A DNA stretch of 64,000 nucleotides, from positions 1 through 64,000 of the forward strand of contig JAIPIU010000005.1 in the NCBI GenBank assembly GCA_021734475.1, written 5' to 3'. The notes below the pieces were generated by a model. The model had not been told where the DNA came from. It was given only the letters and a program-made list of their open reading frames with translations, and did no database searches. Position numbers and translations under genes: made by a program. Below, in pieces: positions 32,893 to 43,003 of this stretch. How positions within the stretch are numbered: the stretch's first letter is position 1; each line of letters starts with the position of its first letter. Source of the DNA: Candidatus Altimarinota bacterium (GTDB taxonomy: Bacteria; Patescibacteriota; Gracilibacteria; Absconditabacterales; Absconditicoccaceae).

Positions 32893-33696
32893 ATGAAATA
32901 TGTTGATGTAAAAGAACAAATGCTCCTTAAAAATCCTAAACTTAGGTATTTGCCGTCATTTATAGTGAATTGGATAAAAAGAATCGTCCATGAAGATGAA
33001 ATCAATGAAATGATAAACTTATGTAAACATCTTCAAGGTTTGGAGTTTAACAATGCCATACTAAGTCACCTGGGAATTAAAATAAACGTTATTGGTTTGG
33101 AAAAAATTCCGTTAGATGGAAAATATATTTTTGTTTCCAATCATCCATTGGGAGGTTTAGATGGAATCGCATTTATAAGCGCGATTGGAAATCGTTTTAA
33201 AAACATAAGTTTCCCTGTTAATGATATTTTACTTAGTATCAAAAACTTTGAACCAATTTTTGTAGGTATCAATAAACACGGTAATCAAAAAAGAGCCGAT
33301 GTATTATTGATAAATCAACTGTATTCTGACAGTAATAAGCAAATTCTTTTTTTCCCCGCTGGTTTGGTATCTCGATATATAAATGGAGAAATTATTGATC
33401 CCGTATGGCAAAAAAATTTTGTAAAAAAAGCAATTGAATACAAAAGAAGTATTGTACCTGTATATATTGATGGTAAAAACTCTTTCTTCTTTTATTTGAT
33501 AGCCAAAATAAGAAAATATTTTGGATTAGCAAATATTGAATTATTTCTATTACCCAATGAGTTATTTAGACAAAGAAATAAAACAATTACTTTGACAATA
33601 GGAGATATAATACCATTTGATAATCTAAATGGTAATCATCAAGACATTGTTGAAATAATTAGAGAAGAAGTATACTCTCTCTCTAAAGTCAAATAA
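32893..33696 (+). CDS. PlsC-type O-acyltransferase, GlsA-like (267 aa)
   Basis: VSNHPLGGLDG (H84, D90) is the acyl-acceptor motif of PlsC-family enzymes in the form seen in Bacteroidetes amino-lipid O-acyltransferases. FFPAGLVSRY is the later substrate motif, followed by SIVPVYIDGKNS. No UGA codon is used. Together with the next gene it resembles the GlsA/GlsB pair that makes glycine lipids in Bacteroides (OlsA/OlsB-type chemistry for ornithine lipids). It would acylate the hydroxy group of an N-acylated amino acid at the membrane. Amino-acid specificity cannot be read from sequence. Confidence 0.8.
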   Translation: MKYVDVKEQMLLKNPKLRYLPSFIVNWIKRIVHEDEINEMINLCKHLQGLEFNNAILSHLGIKINVIGLEKIPLDGKYIFVSNHPLGGLDGIAFISAIGNRFKNISFPVNDILLSIKNFEPIFVGINKHGNQKRADVLLINQLYSDSNKQILFFPAGLVSRYINGEIIDPVWQKNFVKKAIEYKRSIVPVYIDGKNSFFFYLIAKIRKYFGLANIELFLLPNELFRQRNKTITLTIGDIIPFDNLNGNHQDIVEIIREEVYSLSKVK

Positions 33697-33722
33697 TTAA
33701 TAAGTTTTGGAATAATAATTGC

Positions 33723-33750
33723 CAGTTTAATATTTAGACTGGTTTTTTTT
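33723..33750 (+). terminator. rho-independent terminator
   Basis: CCAGT...ACTGG stem followed by T8, 26 bp after the acyltransferase stop. Confidence 0.8.
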
Positions 33751-33754
33751 ATTA

Positions 33755-33782
33755 TTGACTTTTTTAGCTAAATACTTAAATT
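33755..33782 (+). promoter_or_regulatory. promoter TTGACT-16-TAAATT
   Basis: Same -35 and spacer length as the neighbouring promoters; weaker -10. Precedes the GNAT gene. Confidence 0.45.
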
Positions 33783-33819
33783 CTATTTTCTGTAAAACAA
33801 AATTAAAAAACAAAATTAT

Positions 33820-34773
33820 ATGGATAATACAAAACTTTTGAATGGTATCATAGATCCTATCGATAAGGAACTATTGAAAGAAGAATTGGTTGTCTCTAAA
33901 TTTATGCGTGAGACCAACAAAGGAAAAAACCATATTTTCATTTTGGATGCTCATAATTCTCCAAATGTAATGTTGGAAATTGGTAGGCTCAGAGAGATTA
34001 CCTTTCGTGTAGCTGGTGGAGGTACTGGTAAAGAAGTCGATATCGATGAATTTGATCATGGACATTTCAAACAACTAATTGTTTGGGATCCTGAAAATGA
34101 AGAAATTGTTGGCGGCTACAGATTCGCTTTTATGAAAGATTTGATTTCTAAAAATGGAATTCATAGTCCTGCTAATGAAATCTTTGATTTCTCGGAAGTC
34201 TTTATCAAAGAATTTGCTCCATTTACTATTGAGCTTGGAAGATCATTTGTTCAACCCAATTACCAACCTAAAAGAGATTCTATGAAAGGAATTTTTTCTC
34301 TGGATAATCTTTGGGATGGTTTGGCATCACTAATGGTTGACTACCCTAAAATGAAGTACTTTTTTGGCAAAATGACGATGTATAAGGATTACAATCGTCA
34401 AGCCAGAAATCTGATTCTTTATTTTCTGAGTAAACACTTCCCAGACAAAGATAAACTTGTATTTCCCAAATCTGAATTTGAATTAGATGATGTCGAGAGA
34501 GAAATTCATCTTCTTGATGGTATCTTCGTAGCTAATTCATACAAGGAAGACAAGTATATCTTACAGAGAGCTTTGGCTGAAATAAAGGAGAATATTCCTC
34601 CATTATTTAATGCCTATATGGAGACCTCACCAGATATGAAAGTATTTGGAACAGCTGACAATCCTTTCTTTGGAGGAGTAGAAGAAACTGGTATATTGGT
34701 AACGATGAATAGCATCTATCCAAAAAAAAAGGATAGACATGTGAAAGGTTACAAACCAAAAACAAGAATTTAA
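33820..34773 (+). CDS. GNAT-fold N-acyltransferase, GlsB/OlsB-like (317 aa)
   Basis: LREITFRVAGGGTGKEVDID is the start of the ornithine/glycine lipid N-acyltransferase domain, followed by QLIVWDPENEEIVGGYRF and IELGRSFVQPNYQ, all family hallmarks. Length matches the Bacteroidetes proteins. No UGA is used for any of the roughly twenty glycines. Known members transfer a 3-hydroxy acyl chain from ACP to the amino group of glycine or ornithine. The preceding gene would add the second chain. Inferred to be horizontally acquired. Confidence 0.85.
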   Translation: MDNTKLLNGIIDPIDKELLKEELVVSKFMRETNKGKNHIFILDAHNSPNVMLEIGRLREITFRVAGGGTGKEVDIDEFDHGHFKQLIVWDPENEEIVGGYRFAFMKDLISKNGIHSPANEIFDFSEVFIKEFAPFTIELGRSFVQPNYQPKRDSMKGIFSLDNLWDGLASLMVDYPKMKYFFGKMTMYKDYNRQARNLILYFLSKHFPDKDKLVFPKSEFELDDVEREIHLLDGIFVANSYKEDKYILQRALAEIKENIPPLFNAYMETSPDMKVFGTADNPFFGGVEETGILVTMNSIYPKKKDRHVKGYKPKTRI

Positions 34774-34780
34774 TTAAATT

Positions 34781-34812
34781 ATCTCCCGTTTTTTACGGGA
34801 GATTTTTTTATA
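34781..34812 (+). terminator. rho-independent terminator
   Basis: ATCTCCCGT/ACGGGAGAT stem followed by T7. Confidence 0.88.
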
Positions 34813-34814
34813 CT

Positions 34815-35040
34815 CGTCATTCTGACTACTATCCCTTTTGTTATTCCCGGACTTGTCCTTCGCGTAGTCGGAGGGTTAAGTTTTGGAAGAGGGAATCTTT
34901 TTTTTATCATTTATATTCCGCTAAAGCGGAATTAGTTTCACTCAGATTCCGGCTGTTATCCCAACACCACAAGTGGTATGGGACCGAAATGACAAATTAA
35001 CATACTAAGATTGCTTCGTCCTTTGTCCTCGCAATGACTA
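34815..35040. repeat. cluster of dispersed palindromic repeats
   Basis: No gene. It contains CGTCATTCTGAC, CTTGTCCTTCGCGTAGTCGG, ATTCCGCTAAAGCGGAAT, AGATTCCGGCTG...ACCGAAATGAC with CCACAAGTGG, and GATTGCTTCGTCC...CGCAATGAC, elements that recur at 28333-28660, 10213 and 44570. Confidence 0.75.
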
Positions 35041-35937
35041 TTAGATTTCTAAGTTTATTTTTTCTCAATCTGGATCAATAAATTCTAGTTTATAAGCAGT
35101 CAATTGCATAGAAGTACTTTCTTCTTTTCAATAAAGATAATCCCCTACTATAGGCAGTCAATGATTGGATAAATGGTAACGTATCTGATGTGTACGTCAG
35201 GTTAGAATTTCTATATTGAAAGATATTTTTTGACTATCCAATTTTTGAAATGAAAGTATTTTGGTAATTCAAAATTTGGGCGTATAATGAGGTACTTTGG
35301 GGATTACTAATTCTTGGATATAATATGGTAATTGTGAAGAAATTTCTGATAAAAATTCTTCTCATTGGGATGGAATATAGCATATAGCACGATATTTTTT
35401 TTTAAGTTCAGCTTTTTCTTTGTCTTGAATAGAATTGACTTCTGATTTTTTTTGGAATAATTTTTTAAAATGAGATAATCACTTTTCTGTCTTGGCAACT
35501 ATCATCAATCAATCAGTATCTTTGTCTAATCTATGTAAAAGTCAGGCTCTGATAAAGTTTCATATTGTTGGTAGATTTTTGTAATTATGATAAAGAAATC
35601 AAACTACAGATGCTTGAGAAACCTCTCGCACACTATTGGGATGTGATAGGACTCATTTAGGCTTATTGATAACTAGATAATCTTCTTTTTCCAAAATTAT
35701 TGGAATTGAAATATTAGGAGCTTCCTCCAACACAACTGAAGATAAATATCTAGATAAATCATCAATCAAAACCTTATCTCACTGTTTGAGTTTATATGAT
35801 TTTTTGATTTTCTTGTTGTTGACTGATATTCAGTCTCTTTCTATTATATGATGAAAGAAATTTCTTGAATATGGAAATTTTGCTACTAATCGAGTATCTA
35901 TTCTCTCTCATGCTCATAAATAAATAATATTTTCCAT
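35041..35937 (-). CDS. RluA-family 23S rRNA pseudouridine synthase
   Basis: 298 aa. An N-terminal S4 RNA-binding domain (residues about 12-60) is followed by the RluA signature HRLDKDTDG (135-143; catalytic D138) and a late THQIRYHL motif in the form GRTHQIRYHL. It modifies rRNA uridines; the exact subfamily (RluC/RluD) is not clear. UGA glycines fall in the signature. Confidence 0.9.
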
Positions 35938-36130
35938 TACAAAGACTTAGGCGTTTAAATGAATGTTTGATATCTAAAATAGATCTAATTACTAATAATT
36001 TTTATTATTGTATAATTTTTTACGAATAAAGCAAGATGAAAAGTGTATGAATAAGTCAGAATTTGTATTTTTTGGGGTATTAGATTAGAATTATTGAGCA
36101 TAGATTTAATTATTTAAATTCTAAATAAAA

Positions 36131-36958
36131 ATGCTTAATGAAACACCTACAACAAGTACTCAATGAATGGATTGACAAGCAGTTTGATGAGCTAATCCTC
36201 TTGATCTTGTGAATGAAGAAACTACAAAAACAAGTAATGCAGTACAATGAGATGGGCATAAGAGTATTGTAGATAAAATCATATGAATGATTGCAAAACT
36301 TAGTTGAAATCCCGACCCTTTTACATGAAAGGCAAATATTTCTACAACTCCAACTCCTGAAGTTAAAGTTGAAAATCAATCTCAGACTCCTGCTCCTGAA
36401 GTTAAAGCTGAAAGTCAATCTCAAACTCCTGCTCCTGAAGTTAAAGCTGAAAGTCAAACAAGTACAGCTAGCAACGAAGAAGGGGGATTGTTTGGTAAAT
36501 TTTCTGTATGACTTACTAAAGTCTTGGATAATGTTTGAGGTAAAATAGAAAATTTATGAGATAAAGCTTTGGATTGAACTATGAATGCTGTAACTAAATG
36601 ATTGGAAAAAGCTGAACAAGTATGAGAAACTGCAGTAAACGAAGCTCAAAAAGCTGTAGTAGATACAACACAATGAGTGAATGAATTTGTAAAATTAGAT
36701 AATAATCAAACAGAAAATAAAGTAGAAACTCCTGTACCTGAAGTTAAAACTGAAAAACAACCTGAGGTAGTCGTAGAAACTAAACAAGATATTCCTGTAA
36801 GTGAAGTTAAAGAAGAAATTCAAACTACTCCAGTGGAAGTCAATTCTGATAAAAAACCTGAAGTGGTTGTAGAAACTAGTTCTCCTATAGTTGATATCAA
36901 TACCACACCTGAAAATGTAGATGTAAATAAAACACAATGAGAAACAATTCCACAGTAA
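36131..36958 (+). CDS. disordered repeat protein rich in Pro/Glu/Val (275 aa)
   Basis: No signal peptide. Residues about 75-120 hold three 12-residue repeats of the type TPAPEVKAESQS. A helical, amphipathic middle (GLTKVLDNVGGKIENLGDKA) follows, then further PEV-K repeats. The repeats use GGN-free DNA, while the middle uses many UGA glycines. Probably a linker or scaffold; not recognised. It is first in a three-gene run with the next two. Confidence 0.65.
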
Positions 36959-36979
36959 TATTTAAAAATCTAATATAAA

Positions 36980-37249
36980 ATGAATAAAAAAGAGATAGTA
37001 CTACAAAATACTAATATTAGACAATCAATACAAAAAAATATAGATACTATCAAAGATCTAATAGAAGAATCTGATGATATTAAAAAAATAATAGAACACT
37101 TACAAAAACAAGAATTTAATAGAAATGTAGCTTCTGATTTGGAAAAAGTATTACAGAACATAAACTCTAGTATCAAAGATTTATTGAATCAGACTAATTT
37201 CCTGTTTGATTCCTATAAAAAATTAATCAGCTTTACATTTAAAAATTAA
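36980..37249 (+). CDS. small coiled-coil protein (89 aa)
   Basis: All-helical, charged heptads (NIDTIKDLIEESDDIKKIIE). It has no glycine, so the genetic code cannot be tested. It starts 21 bp after the repeat protein and 2 bp before the next gene, so co-transcription is likely. Confidence 0.65.
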   Translation: MNKKEIVLQNTNIRQSIQKNIDTIKDLIEESDDIKKIIEHLQKQEFNRNVASDLEKVLQNINSSIKDLLNQTNFLFDSYKKLISFTFKN

Positions 37250-37251
37250 AA

Positions 37252-37566
37252 ATGTCAGATCAAGAATTGAGAACAACATTTGAAGAAGTGAAAAATAAAA
37301 TCGAAAGTGATTGAGCTAATTTTGATACAATAAAATTTAATGATGAGACTAGATGAAAAATATGAAAAATATTCGTATGGGGCTTTTTTATAGCTATATT
37401 TGGAAGTATTGTTGTAACCATACTCTATAATGTTTATTTTTATTATCTTACACAAGACACTGATCTATTTTTGAAACTTGATTCTATACTCACTCTAATG
37501 TGATCTATTATATGAGCTCCTCTATGATTTGTAATGGGTTATTATTTCAAAACCGATAAAGACTAA
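37252..37566 (+). CDS. two-TM membrane protein (104 aa)
   Basis: A soluble charged N-terminus (about 45 residues), then two hydrophobic helices (IFVWGFFIAIFGSIVVTILY and LTLMGSIIGAPLGFVMGYY) with UGA glycines. Short basic/acidic tail. Unknown; perhaps a membrane anchor for the two preceding proteins. Confidence 0.65.
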
Positions 37567-37576
37567 TATAATTATT

Positions 37577-37610
37577 AGATTCCGGCTGCAAACAATAAGG
37601 CCGGAATGAC
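37577..37610. repeat. dispersed palindromic repeat, short copy
   Basis: AGATTCCGGCTGCAAACAAT...GGCCGGAATGAC, the minimal form of the element at 10213 and 24313, between convergent genes. Confidence 0.8.
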
Positions 37611-37648
37611 ATTGTAAAAGTTAGAGCTGGATGGAAATTCAGTTTTTT

Positions 37649-40357
37649 TTATTTTTTCTTATTTTTCTTTTTGGAAAGTTTTCTAATAAGCTTTTTGATT
37701 CAAACAATTATCAAAACTAATATAGCTATAAAAATTATTAAAACTACCCATTCAGATGCAGTAAGAGAATTTGAAGAACTTTGGTTAAATTCTTTTTGTA
37801 TCTGATTCAAGATAGATTTGGTAGACTCTCATAATTGATCTAATTTGTTTTGTTCTAAATCAGTATTTTGTTTCAATTTTTCTGCAAGTTGTTTAAGATC
37901 ATTATCTTCTGGATAAACTTGCAAAAAAGTATCATTTATATCTTTCATATTTTGATATATTGATATAGCGTTTTGAGAATCTCGATAATCCATAGCTTTG
38001 ATTATTTGATCTTGATTTAGCTCATCTGCAGCATAAACTTTTGGTATTATTTGATATCTAGAATAATCTGTATTGAACGCTGTTTGTACTCATAATGAAT
38101 AATTTACGTTTGTTTGTAATTCCTGCATAAAATTTGCATATGCATCAAATCGATAATATATCTCTACATTGTTTATAAATAGAGAACGAACTGTTTTATA
38201 TCATTTTTCTATAGCTTCTGCCTGAGCTTTTCGTACTTGAGTAATCTTTGCTGCTTCTATAAAAATATCATTGAATAAAGTAGCCGTATCTTTGATAGCT
38301 GAGACATTGTAACTTACTTGATGTGCTTTGAGATATTTTTCTCTAAGATTCAAAGAATTTTGTTTAGCATCTGATATATCAGAGTTGATGGTTGCAGAAT
38401 TAAAATTTTTAGACTGAATCATATTCTCTATTTGTTTGATATTACCTTTTATTATAGAATCAAATTGATCTATTAAATAGCTAGAGATTAATTTTTCTAC
38501 TTCTCATTCTGGTACAGATTTGGCTTTTTCTACTCACTGTTTGATCATTTCATCTCTATCTCCAAATACTTTGGATAACAATCAGTTTATTCGCTCAGAT
38601 TTAAAAGATGGAGCATATTTTTTTAATCAGATTTTGATACTATCTATTATTTTAGATTCGAAATTTTGGCTAAGACTTGATACTTTATCATTTATCTTGG
38701 ATGAAACATTTTGCAACAATTGATTGTCTTTGAGTGTATCTATTTTGGATCATAAATAATCTTTTGCTTTGTCTGTAACTTCAAATAAATCCAAAGTATC
38801 AGAAATTTGTGTTTTGATAGATGCTCCTACTTGATTGGAAATATCCTCTGCAAGATTTTTTGATTCTGTAATATAAAGAAGTCCATACCCTACTCTCTTG
38901 AGTCATGCTATATAAGAATCTACTTCTAGTGATGGTGATTTGGCTAAATAAGATCAGAAATTTATAACAAAATCTTTGATAGTATTGCTAGTGATTCACC
39001 TTTCTCACTGAATAAGTTGTTTGTATTGATTAGCTGCTTTTTGCTGTATAGCAGAAATTTCTGGATCTAACTGTAAAATAACTTCAAGCTGACTAGCTCA
39101 TGCATTTGTTGAAATATCTTGATCAGTATTGAGTTTCGCAGATCAGTTTTTGTCAGTCATTTCAAAATCCAATGAATCTACTATTCATATTTTTGCATCA
39201 CTTACAGGAATTTTATTATTATCTGAATCTAGAGTAAATACGTTTACATTAGCTGTGGATGATTGAAAGACTACTGCACTTTTGATTTCTTGGAATCATG
39301 GTTTGCTAACTATTATAGGGGTACCTGTTGCCAAATCCAATTGCTGTGTTTTGTACACTTCCTTTCATTGAGATTTACTTTGATAGTAAATATACAATGT
39401 ATCATAAAGTCAGATTTCTTTGGATGATTCAATATTAGGAGTTTTGTAAATTATAGTATATTCTCATATATTTATTTCTTTGATATCTGTTATAGTTCAT
39501 TTCTGTGGAGAGTTTGTATAATCTATAGCAAATCTAGCTGGTATTCAATTATTTGTTTCTCAATCTTTGATAGATACATTGATAGTAAACTCTTGTCAAT
39601 CAGCTATAAATGGTGGATTAGCTCAAATAAATTTGATATCCATCACAACTTCTGGTACTTCTTCACAAGTTTTGTCATTTGTGAGCTTGTATCCAGCTGG
39701 ACAATAACATTCTTTGGTAGAAGAATTGTAATTTACTAAATTATCGCTTGAACAGTATTTACTTATCTTTTCACATTTGCTATCTACTACTACTTCATCT
39801 TCATCACATGAGATCATATCTAATAGATCAAAACTCTCAAAAACGTAAACACTAGAATTACAATAATTTACTTTTGCTTTGATTTTTTTTGTTTCTTTGT
39901 CGTATGTTCATTCTATTATAGATTCTTTACTTATATATCGCTGCGTACAAAAACCTTGTCGATCAGTCAAAGAATCCATTTTACTATTTGCAAATATACG
40001 TCATTTTCATCATATAGTTCACTTGAATGTTCATGCATTTTCATCAAAAGTTCAACTAATATCTCAATCTAACATTATAGTTTCTACTCACCTTACATTT
40101 AATTTTGATATAAATTTACCTCATAAAATATTTCATTTTATATTCAATTTTACATTTAATCGATTATCATACATTTTCAATGCTGCTGATCTCGTAGATT
40201 CATCAAACTTAGCTAAGTCACTTGATCATCAATAAGAATAAAGGTCTACAATTTTTAATGGAATGTCTTCTCCATACAAACTTTTGGCAAAGACTGAAAA
40301 TCAAATAAAAAATAGAAAAATAGAAAATATTAATATCAATAATTTTTTCTTTGACAT
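37649..40357 (-). CDS. large cell-surface protein, signal peptide and C-terminal TM (902 aa)
   Basis: N-terminal signal (LLILIFSIFLFFIGFSVFA), a Cys-rich EGF-like stretch near residues 215-245 (CSSDNLVNYNSSTKECYC), Ig-like beta domains (about 250-420), a long helical stalk (about 470-850) and a C-terminal TM (WVVLIIFIAILVLIIV) with a poly-Lys cytoplasmic tail. An anchored, elongated surface structure. Glycines mainly UGA. No known family named with confidence. Confidence 0.75.
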
Positions 40358-40436
40358 AATATTTGAATAAAAAATAAAAATACTGACTTGTTTCTAGAAA
40401 TTATAGTCAGTTTTTCAAGTTTTTATTATTAAAAAA

Positions 40437-40922
40437 CTAAAGTAATGCAATTAGCGATGATGCTATTCCAAGTCAGATAAAAAATCAATTTCAGATTTTT
40501 TCTCAATATTCTTTTCAATATTTTTTGCTAAATAGACTTTGGGATAAATCTATCAAAGCATGTCTAAGTAAGAATGTATAAATAACAAAAAATACTCATG
40601 GTACAATATGATACTGTCGTGAAAAATTATCTATATTTTTATCAAAAAGACTCAGTATATCTCACATCCAAGCATATATACCGAATATTCATATTAGAGC
40701 ATTGATAAACATTCGTTTAATATCTTCCCAACCGAATATAACAAAATAAAAAACTAAATAAACAAAGATAGCAAATCATCACATAGCAAACGTTGAACTT
40801 AAATCTTCTTCTCAATAGCTTAATAAAAATCAAGCCGCTCCAAATCAAAATACATGAATAGTAAAAAATATATATATAAACAATCTTTCTTTTCATCACA
40901 TAGTATCAATTATACTTTCCAT
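40437..40922 (-). CDS. multi-pass membrane protein (161 aa)
   Basis: About five hydrophobic helices (LFIYIFFTIHVFGFGAAGFL, FAIFVYLVFYFVIFGWE, MFINALIGIFGIYAWM, HIVPGVFFVIYTFLL, GFFIGLGIASSLIALL). UGA is frequent. Unknown. A perfect consensus promoter lies just upstream on the minus strand, so it can be expressed independently of the rhodanese operon. Confidence 0.65.
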
Positions 40923-40950
40923 TTTTTTTATTATCAATAAATATAATAAA

Positions 40951-40979
40951 ATTATAAAGTATTGATTGGTATTTGTCAA
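40951..40979 (-). promoter_or_regulatory. perfect consensus promoter on minus strand
   Basis: On the minus strand TTGACA and TATAAT are separated by 17 bp, 29 bp upstream of the ATG at 40922. Confidence 0.65.
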
Positions 40980-40992
40980 TTTTTTATAAAAA

Positions 40993-41346
40993 TTAGAAAT
41001 TATTTTTTTGTAATTGATACATTACAATTCCACCATCCATATTGATAATATTATACTGTGGTAATTGTGGTTTGAGTTGCATCTGAACATAACCTGAAGA
41101 TCAGCCAGAATGACAATAGAGAATAAAATATGTTCACTCAGGATATTTATTTCCAAAAAATAATTCATTGGAAATCTGAACAGAATCTTCGATTGGATGA
41201 TTGATCATATCTACAAGTACAACTTTGATTCATTGAGATTCTAGTTCTTTTTTATTTGTAAAATACTCTGTTCGAGTTCGTTTATCTGTAGATGTTTTAC
41301 CACGTATATCACACGCATCTTTTGTAAATAAATCAAAAACACTCAT
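40993..41346 (-). CDS. rhodanese-like domain protein (117 aa)
   Basis: Single rhodanese domain. The active-site loop is YCHSGGSSG (C78), with RSGG-type glycines partly UGA, and the C-terminal NMDGGI motif precedes the last helix. Known members carry persulfide sulfur. It is the last gene of a minus-strand run with an ArsR regulator and a 4Fe-4S membrane protein. Confidence 0.85.
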
Positions 41347-41375
41347 TAAAATAATTAATAATTAAAATCTAAATT

Positions 41376-42509
41376 TTACTGTTCTAAGTATTTTAATATT
41401 GTAATTCTAAAATCTTCTGTTTCCAAAATATTTCAATCTGAATTTTTGATATCATAAGTAATACCTATTTCTTTTAACTTCATTGTCCTTTTTGTATTGT
41501 TAGGCAAATTTAGTTCGCTTTGAAAATATTCAAAAGGGACTTTGGTAGTATCTATTACATATTGTAATGTATTACTTCATCTGATGTTTGTAACATTAAC
41601 TGTTCACTGATCATTAACTATATTGGAAACTGGTTTAGTCTGCCATATAGGTGTAAAAATAACTATAGAAAGCGTAATAAAAAATATTCCAACAACCAAC
41701 CAAATAAAAGTCTGTTTTTTTATTTTTTTATTAAATATATATATGTCTAAGCTATTTTTGGGACAATCATTTACACATTCCATACAACTGATACAATCAG
41801 AATGCGTTATTTGAGATTCTGTTTTTATATTTAGATTTGCTGGACATGATTTGGTACATATACCACAAGATATACAGGTATTATTATCTCTTTTAAGTTT
41901 CAAAAAACTTATCTTTTTAAGTATTCATCGAAATGCTCACAATGGACAAAGATACCTACATCGTCGTCACTTACTGAAGAAAGCTGTAATAACTACAAAG
42001 GCTAATATAGAATAAGCAAAGATTAATTCTTCAAATTCATTACCCAAATGAGCAAAGGCTGAAAATGGGTCATAAGCATCAAATACTAATGCAGTCTCTC
42101 TAAATGAAAAATAAATAATTAGCAATAATATTATATATTTCAAATATCTTAAATATTTGTCTAATATAGCTGGTAATTCTATATCTTTTTTTATTCATAA
42201 TTTTTTACCAAGAGATCTAAACCATTCACTAATAGCTCATAATGGACAGAAAAAACCACAAAATACTCTACCAAAAAAGATAGTTAGAATAAAAAATATA
42301 GCAAATAATATAAAATTACTTCGATAAAGTTTCATAATAAACTGACCACTAAATATGTAAGTCAGAGCTCATTCCAAGGCTCATAAAGGACAATAAGCGT
42401 GTATTGGTGATGCCTGTTCTATTCAGTATTGCTGATGAGTAAAAGCCAAAAATACTATAATTCATAATACAACAATCTGTGAAAGTGTACGAACTTTGAT
42501 TTTTCTCAT
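41376..42509 (-). CDS. NapH/CcoG-like 4Fe-4S membrane protein (377 aa)
   Basis: Four to five TM helices in the first 210 residues with the CGFFCPLGAISEWFR and CRYLCPLGAFRG cysteine motifs. Then two ferredoxin clusters (CISCGICTKSCP and CISCMECVNDCP), another TM, and a C-terminal Ig-like domain. This layout is the polyferredoxin/CcoG (FixG) type: membrane electron transfer or metal handling. It starts 8 bp after the ArsR gene. Confidence 0.85.
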
Positions 42510-42517
42510 TATTGTGA

Positions 42518-42814
42518 TTAAATATTAAAAACATTTTTGATATTTTCTTTGAAATCTTGATATACTTTTTTTTCTATTGAATAAAAAATTTTCACTCACT
42601 CTCTTTGTGTTTTTACTATTCATATTTTTCTGAGCATAGATAGATGATGAGAAATTAGATTCTGTTTTATTTTGAACTTCTCTATCATTTCACACACACT
42701 TAGTCTATCTACCTTATTAAGCAGACAAATAATCTGTAATCTCATTGGTTGAGATAAATTTTCCAAAATTTTTGATAATTTATTTAAATCTGTTTTTTTA
42801 TCACATTTTTTCAT
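42518..42814 (-). CDS. ArsR-family winged-helix regulator (98 aa)
   Basis: QPMRLQIICLL, then SVCEMIEKF and NLISHHLSMLRKIGIVKTQR: the complete ArsR/SmtB helix-turn-helix and wing. Cysteines are C4, C30 and C41. C30 is in the ILCLL position used by the persulfide sensors BigR/SqrR, but their distal Cys is absent. It heads the operon with the 4Fe-4S protein and rhodanese and probably regulates it. Confidence 0.85.
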
Positions 42815-43003
42815 TTAGAAATGATTTGTATAAATAAATCAATGAACATCGATATATAAGACTATAAGTATATAATTCAAGTTTATTTAATACAAAATAA
42901 TCTTTTGAAATAATTATACAATAAACAGAGCTGTCAATCCACTCATTAATTACTATACTATGGCTCATATTTTATAAGCTAAATTTTATTATTATATAAG
43001 ATT

